This document shows positions 6,137 to 7,591 of a stretch of 7,591 nt of DNA, one piece after another. Made by a program: the position numbers and the translations under genes. This DNA is from DATDPY01 sp964395765. GTDB lineage: Bacteria; Bacteroidota; Bacteroidia; Cytophagales; Cyclobacteriaceae. The stretch lies in the NCBI GenBank assembly GCA_964395765.1, contig CAYNCU010000207.1, positions 1-7,591 on the forward strand, read 5' to 3'. Position 1 is the first letter of the stretch. Each line of letters begins with the position of its first letter. Under the pieces are notes generated by a model. That model was not told the origin of the DNA, searched no databases, and saw nothing but the letters and a program-made list of their open reading frames with translations.

Positions 6137-6615
6137 GATTCCACCTGTTCACGGGTAAGGCGGCAGGTTACCCATTGCGGATCAATAATGGGATCATATT
6201 TACGGTAAAAATTAAAGGCGGGCTCATTCCATTCCAGTACCTGCCATATCAATCCACGGCATTTTGTTTCCCGGGCTTCGAAGATAGTGGCATCAAAAAG
6301 TTTTTTTCCAATGCCCATCTTCCGGTATTTTTCGGTTACGATAAGATCCTCAAGGTAAAGCATTTTCCCTTTCCATGTCGAATAACGGAAATAATATAAT
6401 GCAAGCCCGACGATCCGGTTTTCTGCTTCTGCAACGAGAAAACCAAAAACAGGATTTTCCCCGAAGCCATCCGCTTTCATTATTTCCGGGGTGTTCTCGA
6501 CTTCATCGGGGGCGTTTTCATAGATAGCCAGTTCTATAATAAGATTATGTACAGAAGGAAGATCCTCTTCCCGGCCTTTACGGATAATAATATTCCCCGT
6601 GTTATTATTTTGCAT
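6118..6615 (-). CDS. GNAT-family N-acetyltransferase, diamine/spermidine acetyltransferase-like
   Basis: This 165-residue protein transfers an acetyl group from acetyl-CoA to an amine. Almost the whole length is one GNAT domain. It shows EDLPSVHNLIIELAIYE (17-33), DGFGENP (49-55), YLEDLIVTEKYRKMGIGKKLF (87-107) containing the acetyl-CoA pyrophosphate loop R98-xx-G101-x-G103, and WNEPAFNFYRKY (129-140) with Y137 at the place of the usual catalytic Tyr. The GFGENP, LYLED and WNEPA blocks are shared with mammalian spermidine/spermine acetyltransferase and its bacterial relatives, so a polyamine or similar small amine is plausible; related proteins also act on thialysine, and the sequence alone does not decide. 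It lies 45 bp after serS on the same strand and may be co-transcribed with it. Its last 19 bp overlap the DUF4286 gene tail to tail. The ATG at 6615-6613 gives the usual family length. Confidence 0.9.
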   Translation of the reverse strand: MQNNNTGNIIIRKGREEDLPSVHNLIIELAIYENAPDEVENTPEIMKADGFGENPVFGFLVAEAENRIVGLALYYFRYSTWKGKMLYLEDLIVTEKYRKMGIGKKLFDATIFEARETKCRGLIWQVLEWNEPAFNFYRKYDPIIDPQWVTCRLTREQVESYNPVS

Positions 6616-6660
6616 GAAATGAAGAGCTTATTGAATTCAACAAATTATTATGAATCAAAT

Positions 6661-7591
6661 TTATGGTTTTTCAATCCGGTCAAAACCGGTATAAGAAATC
6701 AGGGCTTTGGGTATTTTAATGCCATCAGGGCCCTGGTTGTTTTCAAGCAGTGCCGCCACAATTCGCGGTAAGGCCAGGGCGCTCCCGTTCAGCGTATGTA
6801 GGTAATGATTCCTGTTGTTACTGTCTTTATATCTTAGTTTCAACCGGTAAGCCTGGTAGGACTCAAAATTACTGACAGAACTTACCTCCAGCCATTTTTT
6901 TTGTGCTGCGGAAAAAACTTCCATGTCATACGTCATAGCGGAGGTAAAGCCGAGATCAGCGCCACACAACCGAATCATACGGAAAGGTAATTCGAGCTTA
7001 ATCAGCAGGTTCTTTACATGTTCACACATTATATCCAATGTCGCATATGACTTTTCCGGAATCTGGATCTGTACGATTTCAACTTTATCGAACTGGTGCA
7101 GCCGGTTAAGGCCCCGGACATGAGCTCCCCAGCTTCCCGCTTCCCGCCTGAAACAATTACTGTAACCGGCATTCTTTACGGGAAGATCTTCTTCCCTGAG
7201 AATTACATTCCTGTATAGGTTTGTGATAGGCACTTCTGCAGTCGGGATCAGGTAATAGTCTTCGTCTGCCAGCTTGTACATCTGGCCTTCTTTATCAGGC
7301 AGCTGCCCTGTACCGTATCCCGAATCACTATTGATTACTACCGGGGGTTGAATTTCACGGTAACCCGCTTTTCCCGCTTCATCGAGAAAGAAATTGATCA
7401 ATGCCCTTTGCAACCGGGCCCCTGCCCCTTTATAAACCGGAAATCCGGCTCCCGTGATTTTATTCCCCAGTTCAAAATCGATAATGTCATACTGCTGTAT
7501 CAGGTCCCAGTGAGGAAGCGCAGCCGCCTCAAGTCGGGGAATTTGTCCATGCTCGAATACCACGACGTTATCTTCGGCCGAATTACCTGCG
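6661..7591 (-). CDS. serS: Seryl-tRNA synthetase, 5' end beyond window
   Basis: This cytoplasmic enzyme charges tRNA-Ser (and tRNA-Sec where present) with serine using ATP. About 309 codons are visible and the frame stays open to the right edge; the GTG at 7563 is internal, since the preceding in-frame codons read AGNSAEDNV, a normal SerRS linker. The N-terminal coiled-coil arm that grips the long variable arm of tRNA-Ser, roughly 115 residues, is therefore missing. The class II catalytic core is complete: motif 1 around GYREIQPPVV, the serine-site TAEVPITNL (complement of about 7242-7216), motif 2 FRREAGSWGAHVRGLNRLHQF (starting near 7152) and motif 3 NGSALALPRIVAALLENNQ (starting near 6789). 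The Ala and Leu-Pro in motif 3, where many bacteria have Gly and Gly-Arg, are to my knowledge common in Bacteroidota. The gene ends at the TAA at 6663-6661, 45 bp before the acetyltransferase. Confidence 0.97.
   Translation of the reverse strand, partial: AGNSAEDNVVVFEHGQIPRLEAAALPHWDLIQQYDIIDFELGNKITGAGFPVYKGAGARLQRALINFFLDEAGKAGYREIQPPVVINSDSGYGTGQLPDKEGQMYKLADEDYYLIPTAEVPITNLYRNVILREEDLPVKNAGYSNCFRREAGSWGAHVRGLNRLHQFDKVEIVQIQIPEKSYATLDIMCEHVKNLLIKLELPFRMIRLCGADLGFTSAMTYDMEVFSAAQKKWLEVSSVSNFESYQAYRLKLRYKDSNNRNHYLHTLNGSALALPRIVAALLENNQGPDGIKIPKALISYTGFDRIEKP

Overview
This window looks like a chromosomal segment of a Bacteroidota bacterium, probably an environmental Bacteroidales-like lineage (the order is a guess). 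The evidence is: an ECF sigma factor of the kind common in that phylum, a DUF4286 protein, a lipoprotein-type galactose mutarotase, start codons without clear Shine-Dalgarno sequences, AT-rich intergenic DNA, and close matches to the Bacteroidota promoter consensus (TTTG about 20 bp before TAnnTTTG). I see no insertion sequence, phage gene, CRISPR array, tRNA or rRNA.

Layout. Positions 1-421 (minus) hold the N-terminal part of an exported aldose 1-epimerase that runs off the left edge. A gene-free stretch (422-741) precedes an orphan ECF sigma factor (742-1251, minus). An AT-rich divergent region (1252-1733) carries a good promoter candidate facing each way and a compact, GC-richer cluster of three hairpins (1594-1686) in the presumed leader of the next operon. 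Positions 1734-4663 (plus) are a translationally coupled two-gene unit: a TonB-dependent outer-membrane receptor and an MbnP-family lipoprotein. It is followed convergently by a MerR/B12-binding regulator (4714-5595, minus, GTG start). A small DUF4286 gene (plus) overlaps tail to tail with a GNAT acetyltransferase (minus). Upstream of the acetyltransferase, and reading the same way, is the 3' three-quarters of seryl-tRNA synthetase, which runs off the right edge.

The most interesting part is the 1734-4663 operon. The receptor has a CxxxM motif in its plug (C108, M112) and an HxM motif in its barrel (H294, M296). These are the two halves of the copper site described for the Pseudomonas receptor OprC, at nearly the same separation. 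Its partner belongs to the MbnP family, some of whose members bind copper. Together they suggest a Bacteroidota outer-membrane copper-uptake pair. The usual MbnP partner, a di-haem MbnH enzyme, is not in the window. The metal is inferred from motifs and family knowledge only.

The remaining genes look like ordinary housekeeping or accessory genes. The MerR/B12 regulator is notable because it keeps the CarH-type W-x9-EH cap motif but lacks the neighbouring histidine that CarH uses in its light-exposed state.
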